From NCBI GenBank assembly GCA_947503525.1, contig CANNEA010000001.1:496001-560000 (forward strand): a stretch of 64,000 bases of DNA, read 5' to 3'. This document shows, in pieces, positions 53,581-62,330 of the stretch. Position numbers and translations under genes: made by a program. Each line of letters begins with the position of its first letter. The first letter of the stretch is position 1. Under the pieces are notes generated by a model, which made no database searches, was not told where the DNA came from, and was given only the letters and a program-made list of their open reading frames with translations. This stretch comes from an uncultured Carboxylicivirga sp. GTDB taxonomy: Bacteria > Bacteroidota > Bacteroidia > Bacteroidales > Marinilabiliaceae.

Positions 53581-54870
53581 ATGAATACTGACGAAGCAAC
53601 TACTACCCAGAGTACAATTAATATTGATAATGTCATTAATGATTGGATTAATACTTATTTGGAACAAATAGGTGTGTCAGACACCTGGGCTTTGATATTG
53701 AAAGCCATTGTATTGGCAATGATTGTGTTGTTTATTAGTTATTTGGTGAATAAGCTTACCAAATATTATATCATAAAGGTAGTTGAAAAGGTAATTCGCA
53801 AAACCAAGTCTAAACACGATGATTTCTTTCTCGATCGTCAGGTTTTCCAGCGCTTGTCTCATCTTGCTCCTGCAATGGTCATTTATGTGTTAAACGGAAT
53901 TGTATTCAACGATTTTCCTGAATTTGGAGCCTTTGTTAAGAAAGGGATACTTATTTATTTGGTAGTTGTTTTCGTTTGGAGCGTGACGGCTTTTTTTAAT
54001 GCTATTCTGGATATCTACAATACGCATGATTATTCAAAAGAAAGACCGATAAAAGGTTATGTACAGGTTGTCCAGATAGTTGGCTATTTCATTGGTGTTC
54101 TTATAATTGTGTCCATTGTTTTTAATGTGGAACTCCTGGCTATTTTTACAGGTTTGGGTGCCATTGCTGCAGTTTTAATATTGGTATTTAAAGATACTAT
54201 TTTGGGTTTTGTTGCAAGTATTCAATTATCGGCTAATAAAATGGTTAGGAATGGAGATTGGATAAGCATGCCTTCGCATAATACGGATGGTACGGTTTTA
54301 GATATTTCTTTGAATACGGTTAAAGTCCAAAACTGGGATAAAACCATAAGTACGATTCCTACATACGCCTTAGTTTCAAATTCGTTTATGAACTGGAAGG
54401 GAATGGAGCGATCGGGAGGGAGACGAATCAAACGCTCGATTAATATTGATATGCATAGTGTAAAGTTTTGTGGCCCGGACTTAATCGAAAGATGCAAAAA
54501 GATACATTACCTGAAGGAGTACATTAATGATAAAGAAACTGAAATAGTTAACTATAACAAGGAGCAAGGTGTCGACGAAACTGTTACTGTTAATGGGAGA
54601 CGGCTTACAAACCTTGGAGTTTTCAGAAAGTACCTTGAAAAATACTTACATTTTCATCCCATGATTCATGATCAAATGACCTTTTTGGTAAGGCATCTGC
54701 AACCAACAGAAAAAGGTATCCCGATAGAAATTTATGTCTTTAGTAAGGATCAGGCGTGGGCAAACTATGAAGCTATTCAAGCAGATATATTTGATCATAT
54801 ATTGGCGGTTTTACCTGAGTTTGAATTGGAAGTTTTTCAATTTCCTACAAGTGGATCATTTAAATTCTAA
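53581..54870 (+). CDS. MscS-family mechanosensitive channel (YbdG-like)
   Basis: A 429-residue inner membrane channel that opens on osmotic down-shock. Membrane segments lie at about 36-60, 96-112, 120-142, 160-185 and the pore helix near 190-215 (LLAIFTGLGAIAAVLILVFKDTILGFVASIQL). The beta domain follows (MVRNGDWISMPSHNTDGTVLDISLNTVKVQNWDKTISTIPTYALVSNSFMNWKG). A long insertion in the C-terminal domain with VTVNGRRLTNLGVFRKYLEKYL fits YbdG rather than the small MscS. Single gene, divergent from the M64 peptidase. Confidence 0.9.
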   Translation: MNTDEATTTQSTINIDNVINDWINTYLEQIGVSDTWALILKAIVLAMIVLFISYLVNKLTKYYIIKVVEKVIRKTKSKHDDFFLDRQVFQRLSHLAPAMVIYVLNGIVFNDFPEFGAFVKKGILIYLVVVFVWSVTAFFNAILDIYNTHDYSKERPIKGYVQVVQIVGYFIGVLIIVSIVFNVELLAIFTGLGAIAAVLILVFKDTILGFVASIQLSANKMVRNGDWISMPSHNTDGTVLDISLNTVKVQNWDKTISTIPTYALVSNSFMNWKGMERSGGRRIKRSINIDMHSVKFCGPDLIERCKKIHYLKEYINDKETEIVNYNKEQGVDETVTVNGRRLTNLGVFRKYLEKYLHFHPMIHDQMTFLVRHLQPTEKGIPIEIYVFSKDQAWANYEAIQADIFDHILAVLPEFELEVFQFPTSGSFKF

Positions 54871-55129
54871 TTGTAGCTTTTATTCTTTATAATGCTTATA
54901 AATTAATGTTAATATATGAAGTCTTAATTTGAATTGTTTGGTTTATCTTCTTGAATAATAAGTTTTTGGATCGATTATATTCTTGTTGTAAATTAACACA
55001 TGGATTTACTAGTTAACCTTTTTTGAGGATTAATTTTATTGGATATTAAATAATTATGCTTTATTTTGTAGCAGATCATTAATGAAAGTGTGATTTTATT
55101 TACAGATTCTAACATTTGTCATATATAGT

Positions 55130-55594
55130 ATGGAGAGTAATTTACAAATCGATAGTTTAGATAAGAAAATTTTATCCCTGATAACCAAAAATGCACGTAT
55201 ACCTTTTCTGGAGGTGGCAAGAGAATGTAAGGTGTCAGGTGCCGCTATTCATCAGCGTATTCAACGTTTAATGAATATGGGTGTTATCAAAGGGTCTGAG
55301 TTTATTATCAATCCTAGTAAAATTGGTTATCATACCTGTGCTTTTATGGGTATCTTTCTTAAGAAGGCAAGCTTATTTGATAAGGTTGTTAAGATGTTGG
55401 AAGAAGTGCCTCAAATTGTTGAATGCCACTATACAACAGGGCAATATGCAATCTTTATTAAGATTTATGCTAAAAGTAATGAGCACTTGAAGCGTATTTT
55501 GCACGATAAATTGCAGGCTATTGTTGGTATATCGGCAACAGAAACAATTATTTCATTAGATGAAAGTTTCAAACGTCAGTTGCCAATCGACTAA
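55130..55594 (+). CDS. Lrp/AsnC-family transcriptional regulator
   Basis: A 154-residue regulator. The N-terminal HTH is DKKILSLITKNARIPFLEVARECKVSGAAIHQRIQRLMNMGVIKGSEF. The C-terminal RAM/ACT-like domain is CAFMGIFLKKASLFDKVVKMLEEVPQIVECHYTTGQYAIFIKIYAKSNEHLKRIL, where amino acids usually bind at the oligomer interface. Effector and targets are unknown. The 259-base upstream region is AT-rich, with AACATTTG near 55110 as a partial -7 match. Monocistronic with a terminator. Confidence 0.92.
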   Translation: MESNLQIDSLDKKILSLITKNARIPFLEVARECKVSGAAIHQRIQRLMNMGVIKGSEFIINPSKIGYHTCAFMGIFLKKASLFDKVVKMLEEVPQIVECHYTTGQYAIFIKIYAKSNEHLKRILHDKLQAIVGISATETIISLDESFKRQLPID

Positions 55595-55618
55595 GGTTAT
55601 AACGAAAAGAAATTATAG

Positions 55619-55655
55619 GGCCATCCATATTAGTATGAGATGGCCATTTTTTTTA
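55619..55655 (+). terminator. intrinsic terminator of the Lrp/AsnC gene
   Basis: GGCCATC (55619-55625) pairs with GATGGCC (55639-55645), followed by A and eight T. Confidence 0.88.
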
Positions 55656-56207
55656 TAATAACCACTTGCTGTGAATAATATTAAATAAGGCCTCATTAAA
55701 TTGATTAAAGGCATTTGAAATATTTTTATAGATATTTGAATCTAAGATTGCATTTAGGGTCAGATTCTCATCCATAAATTCCCTCTGATAGTTCGTGCTT
55801 CTTAAGCTTAATACCATGTGAGGTAATATTTGGGTAGTTGCTTTAACTTTATACTCATCCTCTTTCATAACTTCTTTCTCTATCAAAAAAGGGTAAGCTT
55901 CAAAGAAATTAAAGGTATTATTCCCAAGATATAAATGTAATTCGAAACGTTGCAATAAAGGAATTTGGTAATAAAAAGCAAATTTTTTCTGAGCGTCTTT
56001 TAAAGTAATTCTGACACAATTTGAAGATCGGTGAGTAGGCGAATAGTTTATTTGCCAGCTAAGATTACTTTCTTCGATAAACAAATCTTGGAGCTTATTC
56101 AGGAAGAGAATCCTTGGCTTAACAATTGTATTAAAGTGAGGATCATCAATGTAAAGTTGACCAAGGTTTTCAATATTTTCCGAATTAAGCAATGTTATAT
56201 CAGACAT
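55653..56207 (-). CDS. hypothetical protein, 184 aa
   Basis: Not recognised. Start placed at 56207 (MSDITLLNSENIENLGQLY) because the ATG overlaps the stop of the metallophosphoesterase gene as ATGTCTGA, a common coupling arrangement. A start at 56261 would add 18 residues and a longer overlap. The product is cytoplasmic, with many aromatic residues and alternating strands (KKFAFYYQIPLLQRFELHLYLGNNTFNFFEAY), then a helical end. It is the last gene of a three-gene unit with the split 5'-nucleotidase. Confidence 0.6.
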   Translation of the reverse strand: MSDITLLNSENIENLGQLYIDDPHFNTIVKPRILFLNKLQDLFIEESNLSWQINYSPTHRSSNCVRITLKDAQKKFAFYYQIPLLQRFELHLYLGNNTFNFFEAYPFLIEKEVMKEDEYKVKATTQILPHMVLSLRSTNYQREFMDENLTLNAILDSNIYKNISNAFNQFNEALFNIIHSKWLL

Positions 56208-57111
56208 GGCAAATGCGATTAAGTACGGTTGCTTGAGTACCTTGGTTTGAGAAAGTAACATCTAACCTACCTAACTGTACACCACCCCAACCTACTTGAT
56301 TTATTAATACCTCGCGACCATCTGAGTTTTTTACTTTAGCAGGTTCTTCCATGAAAGTATGCGTATGGCCACCTAAAATAAGATCAATGTCTTTACTGCT
56401 TTCAGCAACAACTACATCCGATACCTTATTATCGCGATAGCGATAACCCAAATGAGATAAGCAAATGACATAGTCGCACTTTTCTTTATCTTTTAATACT
56501 TTGGCTGTTGCATTGGCAATTTGAATAGGATCAGCATATTTAGTGTTGCCAAAAGCTTTTGAGTTGACTAACCCTTCTAGCTCTATGCCAATGCCGAATA
56601 CCCCAACTTTAATTTCACCTTTATCAAATGTTTTAAAGGGGAGTGTTAATCCTTTCATAGGAGTGTCTTCGAAATTATAATTGCTACAAACGAAAGGAAA
56701 TTTGGCATTTTTAACCTGCCTGGCTAACTCTTCAATTCCATTATCAAATTCATGATTGCCAATTGTAGCAGCGTCGTATGCCATCTTATTCATTAACTCT
56801 ATTTCAAGCTTACCTTTATAAAAGTTAAAGTAAGGTGTACCTTGAAAAATGTCACCACAATCGAGAAGAAGAACTTGTTCAGCATTTTTTCTAATCTCAC
56901 TCACAATGGTGGCCCGCTTTGCAAAACCGCCACCATTTGGGAATTTGTGATGATCTGCACCTAAAGGTTCTATTTGGCTATGTACATCGTTGGTATGTAA
57001 TATAGTCAGATTAACTTGTTTTTTTGAACATGAAAAAAGCATTGGAGAAGCTGACAGAGCTGCAGTACCTGTGACTAGTTGCTTTATGAAATGGCGTCTA
57101 TTTTGAGGCAT
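56200..57111 (-). CDS. 5'-nucleotidase metallophosphoesterase domain protein (Tat-exported lipoprotein)
   Basis: The catalytic half of a UshA-type nucleotidase, 303 residues. The N terminus has a twin-arginine motif RRHFIKQL and a lipobox LFSC, so it is probably a Tat-exported lipoprotein. Metal-binding motifs are intact: TILHTNDVHSQ, LLDCGDIFQGTPYF, TIGNHEFDNG, VCLSHLGYR-type CLSHLGY and LGGHTHTFMEEP. The C-terminal nucleoside-binding domain is missing here and is encoded by the gene immediately upstream, which overlaps this start by 14 bases. The two products should work together in the periplasm. Confidence 0.9.
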   Translation of the reverse strand: MPQNRRHFIKQLVTGTAALSASPMLFSCSKKQVNLTILHTNDVHSQIEPLGADHHKFPNGGGFAKRATIVSEIRKNAEQVLLLDCGDIFQGTPYFNFYKGKLEIELMNKMAYDAATIGNHEFDNGIEELARQVKNAKFPFVCSNYNFEDTPMKGLTLPFKTFDKGEIKVGVFGIGIELEGLVNSKAFGNTKYADPIQIANATAKVLKDKEKCDYVICLSHLGYRYRDNKVSDVVVAESSKDIDLILGGHTHTFMEEPAKVKNSDGREVLINQVGWGGVQLGRLDVTFSNQGTQATVLNRICHV

Positions 57112-57868
57112 AACTAATTCTATTATCTAGTTTTGAATCGATTAAGATGTTCTTTTCATTTAGTCCGTCAATGTGCTCTATGATCACATCGCGTAACTTG
57201 ATTCCTGTCCCTGTGCGTGATTCGGCTTCCTTGAAAATATTATAATTGTCACCTCCATTGGCAATGTAATCGGATGTAGCAACGATATACTTTTCTTTAT
57301 TAAGAGGAACATTATTAACTTTTATGTTTTTAGCCTGTTTGTCCAAGATTTCAAATGATGCACCAGCCATTCCATCTCCACCAATTGTCGACATATAATT
57401 AAACAGTTCAATAAGCTGTGTTTTGTTTAAGCTTAATAGAACGATTTCATTTTCGAAAGGCATTAGTCTGTATATGTTATTTATAGTAATTGGGCCTTGG
57501 TCGATAATAGCTCTCAAACCCCTGTGATTTATAATGGCTACATCCGGCAATGGTAACTCATTCGTTTTGCAATATGTTTTGCTCTCAGATAATACAAGAT
57601 CTGAAGTGAAATTGCTTAACAGACTCTCCGGAATCCCATTAGTGAGTTTTTGTGCTGACTGACCAATAACTTTATTCATTTTAGCATCTAAACTATCCTT
57701 ATATGGCTCAATATAGTTGTCGATAATACTTAACGAAGTATGTGTTTCCTCTAGTTGGATTACAGATGAAGTAGTTTCTTTTACTTGATAATCAGAGTAA
57801 GCACAACTATGGATGATCAATACTATTAATAGTATCTGAATGTGGATGAATACTAAACGTTTCTTCAT
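57098..57868 (-). CDS. 5'-nucleotidase C-terminal domain protein (exported)
   Basis: The substrate-binding half of a UshA-type nucleotidase as a separate protein. Start at 57868 (MKKRLVFIHIQILLIVLIIHSCAYS) gives a signal with lipobox IHSC. A longer frame adds only seven residues. The domain includes LTNGIPESLLSNFTSDLVL, LPDVAIINHRGLRAIIDQGPITINNIYRLMPFENEIVLL and VATSDYIANGGDNYNIFKEA, all normal for PF02872-type domains. It overlaps the catalytic-half gene by 14 bases. The split and the order, C-terminal domain first, recur in Bacteroidota as I recall. Confidence 0.88.
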   Translation of the reverse strand: MKKRLVFIHIQILLIVLIIHSCAYSDYQVKETTSSVIQLEETHTSLSIIDNYIEPYKDSLDAKMNKVIGQSAQKLTNGIPESLLSNFTSDLVLSESKTYCKTNELPLPDVAIINHRGLRAIIDQGPITINNIYRLMPFENEIVLLSLNKTQLIELFNYMSTIGGDGMAGASFEILDKQAKNIKVNNVPLNKEKYIVATSDYIANGGDNYNIFKEAESRTGTGIKLRDVIIEHIDGLNEKNILIDSKLDNRISYASK

Positions 57869-58000
57869 ATTTAATTTGACAATTAACAATAGATGATCGA
57901 TGGAGTTTTAATTAAAAGTCAAATATTAATAAAAGGTTTGAATTTTCGATGGTTTTTATGAAGAAATATAGACTGATTGGTCTATTGATCAGTAGAGTCG

Positions 58001-58042
58001 AAAAAAATAAGGCTCGGATTTATATTTAAACCGGGCCTTATT
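58001..58042 (-). terminator. intrinsic terminator of the hypothetical gene at 58059
   Basis: AATAAGGCTCGG (58006-58017) pairs with CCGGGCCTTATT (58031-58042), with one wobble. On minus it ends in seven T. Confidence 0.88.
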
Positions 58043-58058
58043 ATGGAGTTTTTTCGAA

Positions 58059-58772
58059 TTATTTTATTCTATCCAGGTAAACTTTTCTGATATCTAAGAG
58101 GTAATTTCGGTCGATACTTGGGTTGTAAACTCTAATCATATCCCGTATTCCAAAATTCTGATGAATGTGTCCGATGGCAGCATCAAAATTACTGTAATCC
58201 CAATTGTGTCTTACTTTTTGGGTTATGTCTTCAAAATACTTCCAGGTTAATTTATGAGGAATTGTGAAATATCCGTGGTCCTTTTCATCTAAATCGAAAT
58301 AAACGCCATCTTCAATTTCTTCAAGCATAAAAAATTTCTTCAACCTAATTATTCCCTGGCCTTCAACCTTTTTAGGTTTCTTTTTAAAGGCAATGCCTTC
58401 ATCAAGATAACAGGCTTGCAAATCTTGAATTTGATCAAAGTGATCTAAATGTCTAACCCGGATTACATGATGTAATTTGTTGTAGATATTAATTGTACCA
58501 GCTGCAGCACTATAATTGGCATTGAAATATTTTTTGATATTTTCAGTAGCTCGTGTTATTTCTTCCAGTGTATACAATTTATCCAGAACTAAATAAATGT
58601 ATAGAGGCTTAGTATCTGCTGGTATATCACTATAGTATCCAAAGTAGCCGGGAAAAGGTTCAGGAGCTTCAAGTACAAAAGTGTTAGGTAAAATCTTGTC
58701 TTCCATCGTTACTAAAGACTCTTGCTTAAGCAAGTTACCATATCGTTCCAAAATTAGTTTTTTCTGACTCAT
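58059..58772 (-). CDS. conserved hypothetical protein, 237 aa
   Basis: Not recognised. No signal peptide. The protein is alpha/beta and rich in aromatic residues. Features are FVLEAPEPFPGYFGYYSD at about 32-49, KPLYIYLVLDKLYTLEEITRATENIKKYF in the first half and KLTWKYFEDITQKVRHNWDYSNFDAAIGHIHQNFGIRDMIRVY in the second. The last part reads like a conserved domain end. It is monocistronic with a strong terminator, which supports a real gene. Confidence 0.7.
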   Translation of the reverse strand: MSQKKLILERYGNLLKQESLVTMEDKILPNTFVLEAPEPFPGYFGYYSDIPADTKPLYIYLVLDKLYTLEEITRATENIKKYFNANYSAAAGTINIYNKLHHVIRVRHLDHFDQIQDLQACYLDEGIAFKKKPKKVEGQGIIRLKKFFMLEEIEDGVYFDLDEKDHGYFTIPHKLTWKYFEDITQKVRHNWDYSNFDAAIGHIHQNFGIRDMIRVYNPSIDRNYLLDIRKVYLDRIK

Positions 58773-58878
58773 AAGATGTGTGTTTTAGAATTAGCAATCC
58801 ATTGATCTTATAGCATTTTAAAAAGTTAACAAAAAATTAAGAACAGGTCAACTGCAAAATGCAAAGTTTTATTAATTA

Positions 58879-59649
58879 TTAATGATCGCGCACAAAAGTG
58901 GGTTGATCAGGCGTTGACAAATCCTGATGGTAATAATAACCATCAAGATCAAATGCTCGCAAATCTTCAGGGTTCTCTATTTTATTTTGCACGATAAACC
59001 TGGTCATTAAACCTCTGGCTTTCTTAGCAAAAAAACTGATGATTTTATATTCCCCATTTTTTAGATCCTTAAAAACAGGAGTTATTATACGTTTATTAAA
59101 TTTCTTCTTATTTATTGATTTGAAATATTCATTTGAAGCTAAATTAACTAGGATATCTTCATTGAGCGATTTCATATCTTCCAATAGTATCTTGGTGATT
59201 TTATCTCCCCAGAATTCATATAAGTTCTTTTTGGACCTTGTTTTTAATTTGGTTCCCATTTCTAAACGGTATGGAAGTATATCATCTAATGGACGAAGTA
59301 AACCATATAGACCAGACAAAATTCTTAAATGATCATTTGTATAATGTATTTCTTCTGTGTTAAGACTTATCGCATCAAAACCAGTATATACATCACCTTT
59401 AAATGCAAAGAGAGCTGCCTTGGTTTCTGATGCGTTAAATGGGTGATGCCAAACCTGATAACGATGATGATTTAGTTGAGCCAGCTGACTACTAATATTC
59501 ATCAAGCTGGATAATTCTTTGGTTTTTATGGTTTTGAGCTTCTTTGCCAATGCAACAGACTCCTTCTCAAAACGAATTGATGAAGTATTCATTTGTGGTG
59601 CTTCAGACTCAAAATCAAGAGATTTTGCTGGAGATATTACTATTAACAT
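58879..59649 (-). CDS. yaaA: peroxide stress protein YaaA
   Basis: A DUF328/UPF0246 protein of 256 residues. MLIVISPAKSLDFESEAP is the family start. ALFAFKGDVYTGFDA, LRILSGLYGLLRPLDDILPYRLEMGTKL and LVNLASNEYFKSI follow, and KKARGLMTRFIV with FDLDGYYYHQDLS ends it. In Escherichia coli YaaA lowers free iron and limits damage during hydrogen peroxide stress and binds DNA. Length and motifs are normal. Single gene, next to a DeoR regulator on the same strand, with 82 bases between. Confidence 0.93.
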   Translation of the reverse strand: MLIVISPAKSLDFESEAPQMNTSSIRFEKESVALAKKLKTIKTKELSSLMNISSQLAQLNHHRYQVWHHPFNASETKAALFAFKGDVYTGFDAISLNTEEIHYTNDHLRILSGLYGLLRPLDDILPYRLEMGTKLKTRSKKNLYEFWGDKITKILLEDMKSLNEDILVNLASNEYFKSINKKKFNKRIITPVFKDLKNGEYKIISFFAKKARGLMTRFIVQNKIENPEDLRAFDLDGYYYHQDLSTPDQPTFVRDH

Positions 59650-59731
59650 GTGTTTGCGGTTTATTGTATTTTAGAACAAACTAATTGTTCAGAAGTTCAA
59701 ATAAACGCAAAGAGGAAAAATGAGTACTTTT

Positions 59732-60514
59732 TTAATCAGCAATAATCACTTCAATACCTGCATTTACAAGTTTGTCATAATCATCGTCGCTTAATCCCTT
59801 ATCAGTGACCACAACATCAATATCTGTAAGCTGTCCAATAATAGCCAGACTACGTTTTTTGAATTTGCTTGAATCAACAACCAAAATTACTTTTTTGGCC
59901 ATTTTTAGCATTGTCCTGTTCAGTGCGGCTTCTTCTATATGTGGAGTGCTAAATCCTAACTGGGAATCAATGCCATCAGCGCCAATGAATAGTTTATCAC
60001 TAAAGAAATTTTTAAAGTTGCCCTGAGCGATTGATCCCACCAATGAGAGTGATTTTTTACGCATTACGCCGCCAGGCATGATAATATTAATTTGTTCCAA
60101 TTCGGCTAAGGGGGCAGCAATATTTAAAGCATTTGTTATGACAGTCAGGTTCTTGTATCGGTGAAGATGATTAGAGACTTCTTTTGTCGTTGTGCCGGAA
60201 TCCAATACAATGGTATCTCCTTCCTCAATAAGTTTGGCAGCTTTTTTTCCAATGGCTTCTTTTTCCCGGGCGTGTTGAACCTTCTTCTCAGAAAGTTTCA
60301 TTTCCAGATTTACCTTGTCTGTTTTTATAGCTCCACCTCGGGCGCGAATCAGTAAGTTTTTGTGTTCCAGTTGGGTGAGATCATTTCGAATGGTGACTTC
60401 GCTAACATTAAATTGTTCACTCAGTTCATGAACATTAACTTGTCCTTTAGTATCTAGTATTTTCAGAATAATTCCTCTTCGGCCTACAGTCGTATTTGGA
60501 TCCAAGTCACTCAT
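59732..60514 (-). CDS. DeoR/GlpR-family transcriptional regulator
   Basis: A sugar-responsive repressor type of 260 residues. Start at 60514 (MSDLDPNTTVGRRGIILKIL); ten extra upstream codons are hydrophobic and unlike the family. The HTH is VNVHELSEQFNVSEVTIRNDLTQLEHKNLLIRARGGAI. The sensor domain has DTIVLDSGTTTKEVSNHL, LTVITNALNIAAPLA and KLFIGADGIDSQLGFSTPHIEEAALNRTM, as in phosphosugar-binding DeoR proteins. Its target is not evident. It is upstream of yaaA and divergent from the Dus gene, neither a sugar gene. Confidence 0.9.
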   Translation of the reverse strand: MSDLDPNTTVGRRGIILKILDTKGQVNVHELSEQFNVSEVTIRNDLTQLEHKNLLIRARGGAIKTDKVNLEMKLSEKKVQHAREKEAIGKKAAKLIEEGDTIVLDSGTTTKEVSNHLHRYKNLTVITNALNIAAPLAELEQINIIMPGGVMRKKSLSLVGSIAQGNFKNFFSDKLFIGADGIDSQLGFSTPHIEEAALNRTMLKMAKKVILVVDSSKFKKRSLAIIGQLTDIDVVVTDKGLSDDDYDKLVNAGIEVIIAD

Positions 60515-60634
60515 GAAAAAATGTTTTATACTGATTAAATACAAATAAACTAATTTTTTCTTTCAGTCATTGAATGAATGGCTGCAATTAAATCCTAAAA
60601 CTAATGGTTAATAGCACTTATCTCGATGTAGTGA

Positions 60635-60666
60635 TTGTTATTTCATTTAAAAACAAGGTACATTTG
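60635..60666 (+). promoter_or_regulatory. promoter of the Dus gene
   Basis: TTG at 60635-60637, a 21-base spacer and TACATTTG at 60659-60666. It lies inside a longer open frame and supports translation starting at 60700. Confidence 0.6.
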
Positions 60667-60699
60667 ATTTTTGAAATTCAACCTTTAGTGAAAGATTTG

Positions 60700-61647
60700 A
60701 TGGCCAATATGCCCGTATATTTAGCTCCATTACAGAGTTATACCACTGTGTTTTACCGTATGGCTTTTAATATGGTTTTAGGAGGAGTTGATAAATACTT
60801 TACTCCTTTTTTCGAAGAAGGAAAAAATAAAGGCACTGAGCCAAAGTTATTCCCTGAGATAAAACCCGAATTGAATAGAGGTTTGTATGTGGTACCTCAG
60901 GTGGCTACCAATAATCCGGAGTTTCTTATTTCCTTTGCCTCAGAGGCTCTTAAATTGGGTTATAAAGAAATTAACCTCAATATGGGCTGTCCCTTTCCAA
61001 TGCTTGTAAAACGAAAGAAGGGCGGCGGATTAGTAGGTGAGTTGGATATGCTTAAAGTTTTGATGGAGGGCTTTTTTAATGAGAAATTACCAATCCAACT
61101 CTCGGTTAAGATGAGATCCGGTTTAGCATCACCTAAGGAAGGCAGAGAAACTATTAAGGTTTTGAACAATTATTCACTTAATGAAGTAATTATCCATCCT
61201 AGATTGGTTACTCAAAAATATTCTGGTCATGCCGATTGGGATGTTTTTGAAGAGATGTCTAATGAAATTATGCATCCCATAGTGGCCAATGGTGATATCA
61301 ATAGTATTGAAGATTTAGAAAACCTTAAGAAACGTTTTCCGCAAGTTAAAGGCTTGATGTTGGGCAGAGGCTTGTTGAGTAATCCTTTAATTCTAAATTC
61401 AGCAAAGTTGAGTAAAGAGATGGAACTCAATCTATATAAAGAGTTTCATACACATTATAAAGAATTGGTGCTTAAATACTGTACTGATTGGAATCAAGCA
61501 TTTAATCATTTATCCAATTTTTGGTACTATCCATTAAGTGGTTCAATTATTGGTAAAAGGCAACTAAGAAAGTTGAAAAAACATAATACAGAAGAAACTT
61601 ATAAAAAATGGCTTAACGATGTTTGGTCAACACTATTTAATGATTAA
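60700..61647 (+). CDS. tRNA-dihydrouridine synthase family protein
   Basis: FMN-dependent reduction of tRNA uridines. Start at 60700 (MANMPVYLAPLQSYT), set by the promoter at 60635-60666 and by the usual Dus opening, where the first strand follows at once. The 315-residue product has the barrel strands VVPQVATNNPEFL, INLNMGCPFPMLVKRKKGGGLVG with the catalytic Cys, LSVKMRSG, VIIHPRLVTQKYSG, PIVANGDI and LMLGRGLLSNP. The usual Lys in NxGCPxxK is replaced by Met here. The C-terminal helical domain is shorter than in DusB. The specific uridine is not predicted. Confidence 0.86.
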   Translation: MANMPVYLAPLQSYTTVFYRMAFNMVLGGVDKYFTPFFEEGKNKGTEPKLFPEIKPELNRGLYVVPQVATNNPEFLISFASEALKLGYKEINLNMGCPFPMLVKRKKGGGLVGELDMLKVLMEGFFNEKLPIQLSVKMRSGLASPKEGRETIKVLNNYSLNEVIIHPRLVTQKYSGHADWDVFEEMSNEIMHPIVANGDINSIEDLENLKKRFPQVKGLMLGRGLLSNPLILNSAKLSKEMELNLYKEFHTHYKELVLKYCTDWNQAFNHLSNFWYYPLSGSIIGKRQLRKLKKHNTEETYKKWLNDVWSTLFND

Positions 61648-61663
61648 GCTGCTTTAAGATGGC

Positions 61664-61693
61664 TTTGCCACCCAACTAAAAGTGGTACATTTG
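61664..61693 (+). promoter_or_regulatory. promoter of the SIS isomerase and phosphohexomutase operon
   Basis: TTTG at 61664-61667, an 18-base spacer and TACATTTG at 61686-61693. The predicted start of transcription near 61700 lies after the ATG at 61696, so translation should start at 61714. Confidence 0.65.
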
Positions 61694-61713
61694 CATTGAA
61701 AAAATCAACATAT

Positions 61714-62325
61714 ATGAACTTAGAAGAAATTAAATCGCTTTTGACTCATGAAGCGCAGGCTGTAATGAATATTCCTGCCACTGATAATTTTATTAAAGCA
61801 GTGGATATTATTTATAAGCAAGTTCACGAAAAGGGGGGGAAGCTAATTACCTCTGGAATGGGTAAAGCCGGTCAGATTGCCATCAATATGGCTACAACTT
61901 TTAGTTCAACCGGAACAGCATCGGTATTTTTACATCCAAGTGAAGCTCAGCATGGAGATCTTGGAGTAGTTCAGGAAAATGATGTTTTACTAATGATTTC
62001 AAATTCGGGTAAAACGCGTGAAATAATTGAATTGATAGATCTGGCAAGGGGACTTCGTCCTGAAATACCTATCATCGTAATTACAAGTAATACGGAATCG
62101 ATATTGGCTAAGGAGTCAGATGTTTGTGTGGCTACAGGTAATCCAAAGGAGGTTTGTACTTTAGGATTAACCCCAACTACCTCTACAACTACCATGACGG
62201 TTATAGGTGATGTACTTGTTGTTTTATTAATGAAAAAGATCAATTTTACCAATGCTGATTATGCCAAGCGCCATCATGGTGGTTATTTAGGACATAAGTC
62301 TAGGGAAGCAGCAGGTTTAAAATAG
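61714..62325 (+). CDS. SIS-domain sugar phosphate isomerase (KdsD/KpsF-like, no CBS)
   Basis: Start at 61714 (MNLEEIKSLL), chosen because the promoter -7 box ends at 61693. The 203-residue product is a single SIS domain: KGGKLITSGMGKAGQIAINMATTFSSTGTASVFLHPSEAQHGDLGVVQENDVLLMISNSGKTREIIEL, then LGLTPTTSTTTMTVIGDVLVVLLM and the tail AKRHHGGYLGHKS. This matches the isomerase half of arabinose-5-phosphate isomerases, but the two C-terminal CBS domains are absent. It could make the arabinose 5-phosphate for Kdo, or act on hexulose phosphates. A phosphohexomutase gene follows after 5 bases. Confidence 0.87.
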   Translation: MNLEEIKSLLTHEAQAVMNIPATDNFIKAVDIIYKQVHEKGGKLITSGMGKAGQIAINMATTFSSTGTASVFLHPSEAQHGDLGVVQENDVLLMISNSGKTREIIELIDLARGLRPEIPIIVITSNTESILAKESDVCVATGNPKEVCTLGLTPTTSTTTMTVIGDVLVVLLMKKINFTNADYAKRHHGGYLGHKSREAAGLK

Positions 62326-62330
62326 TAGAT

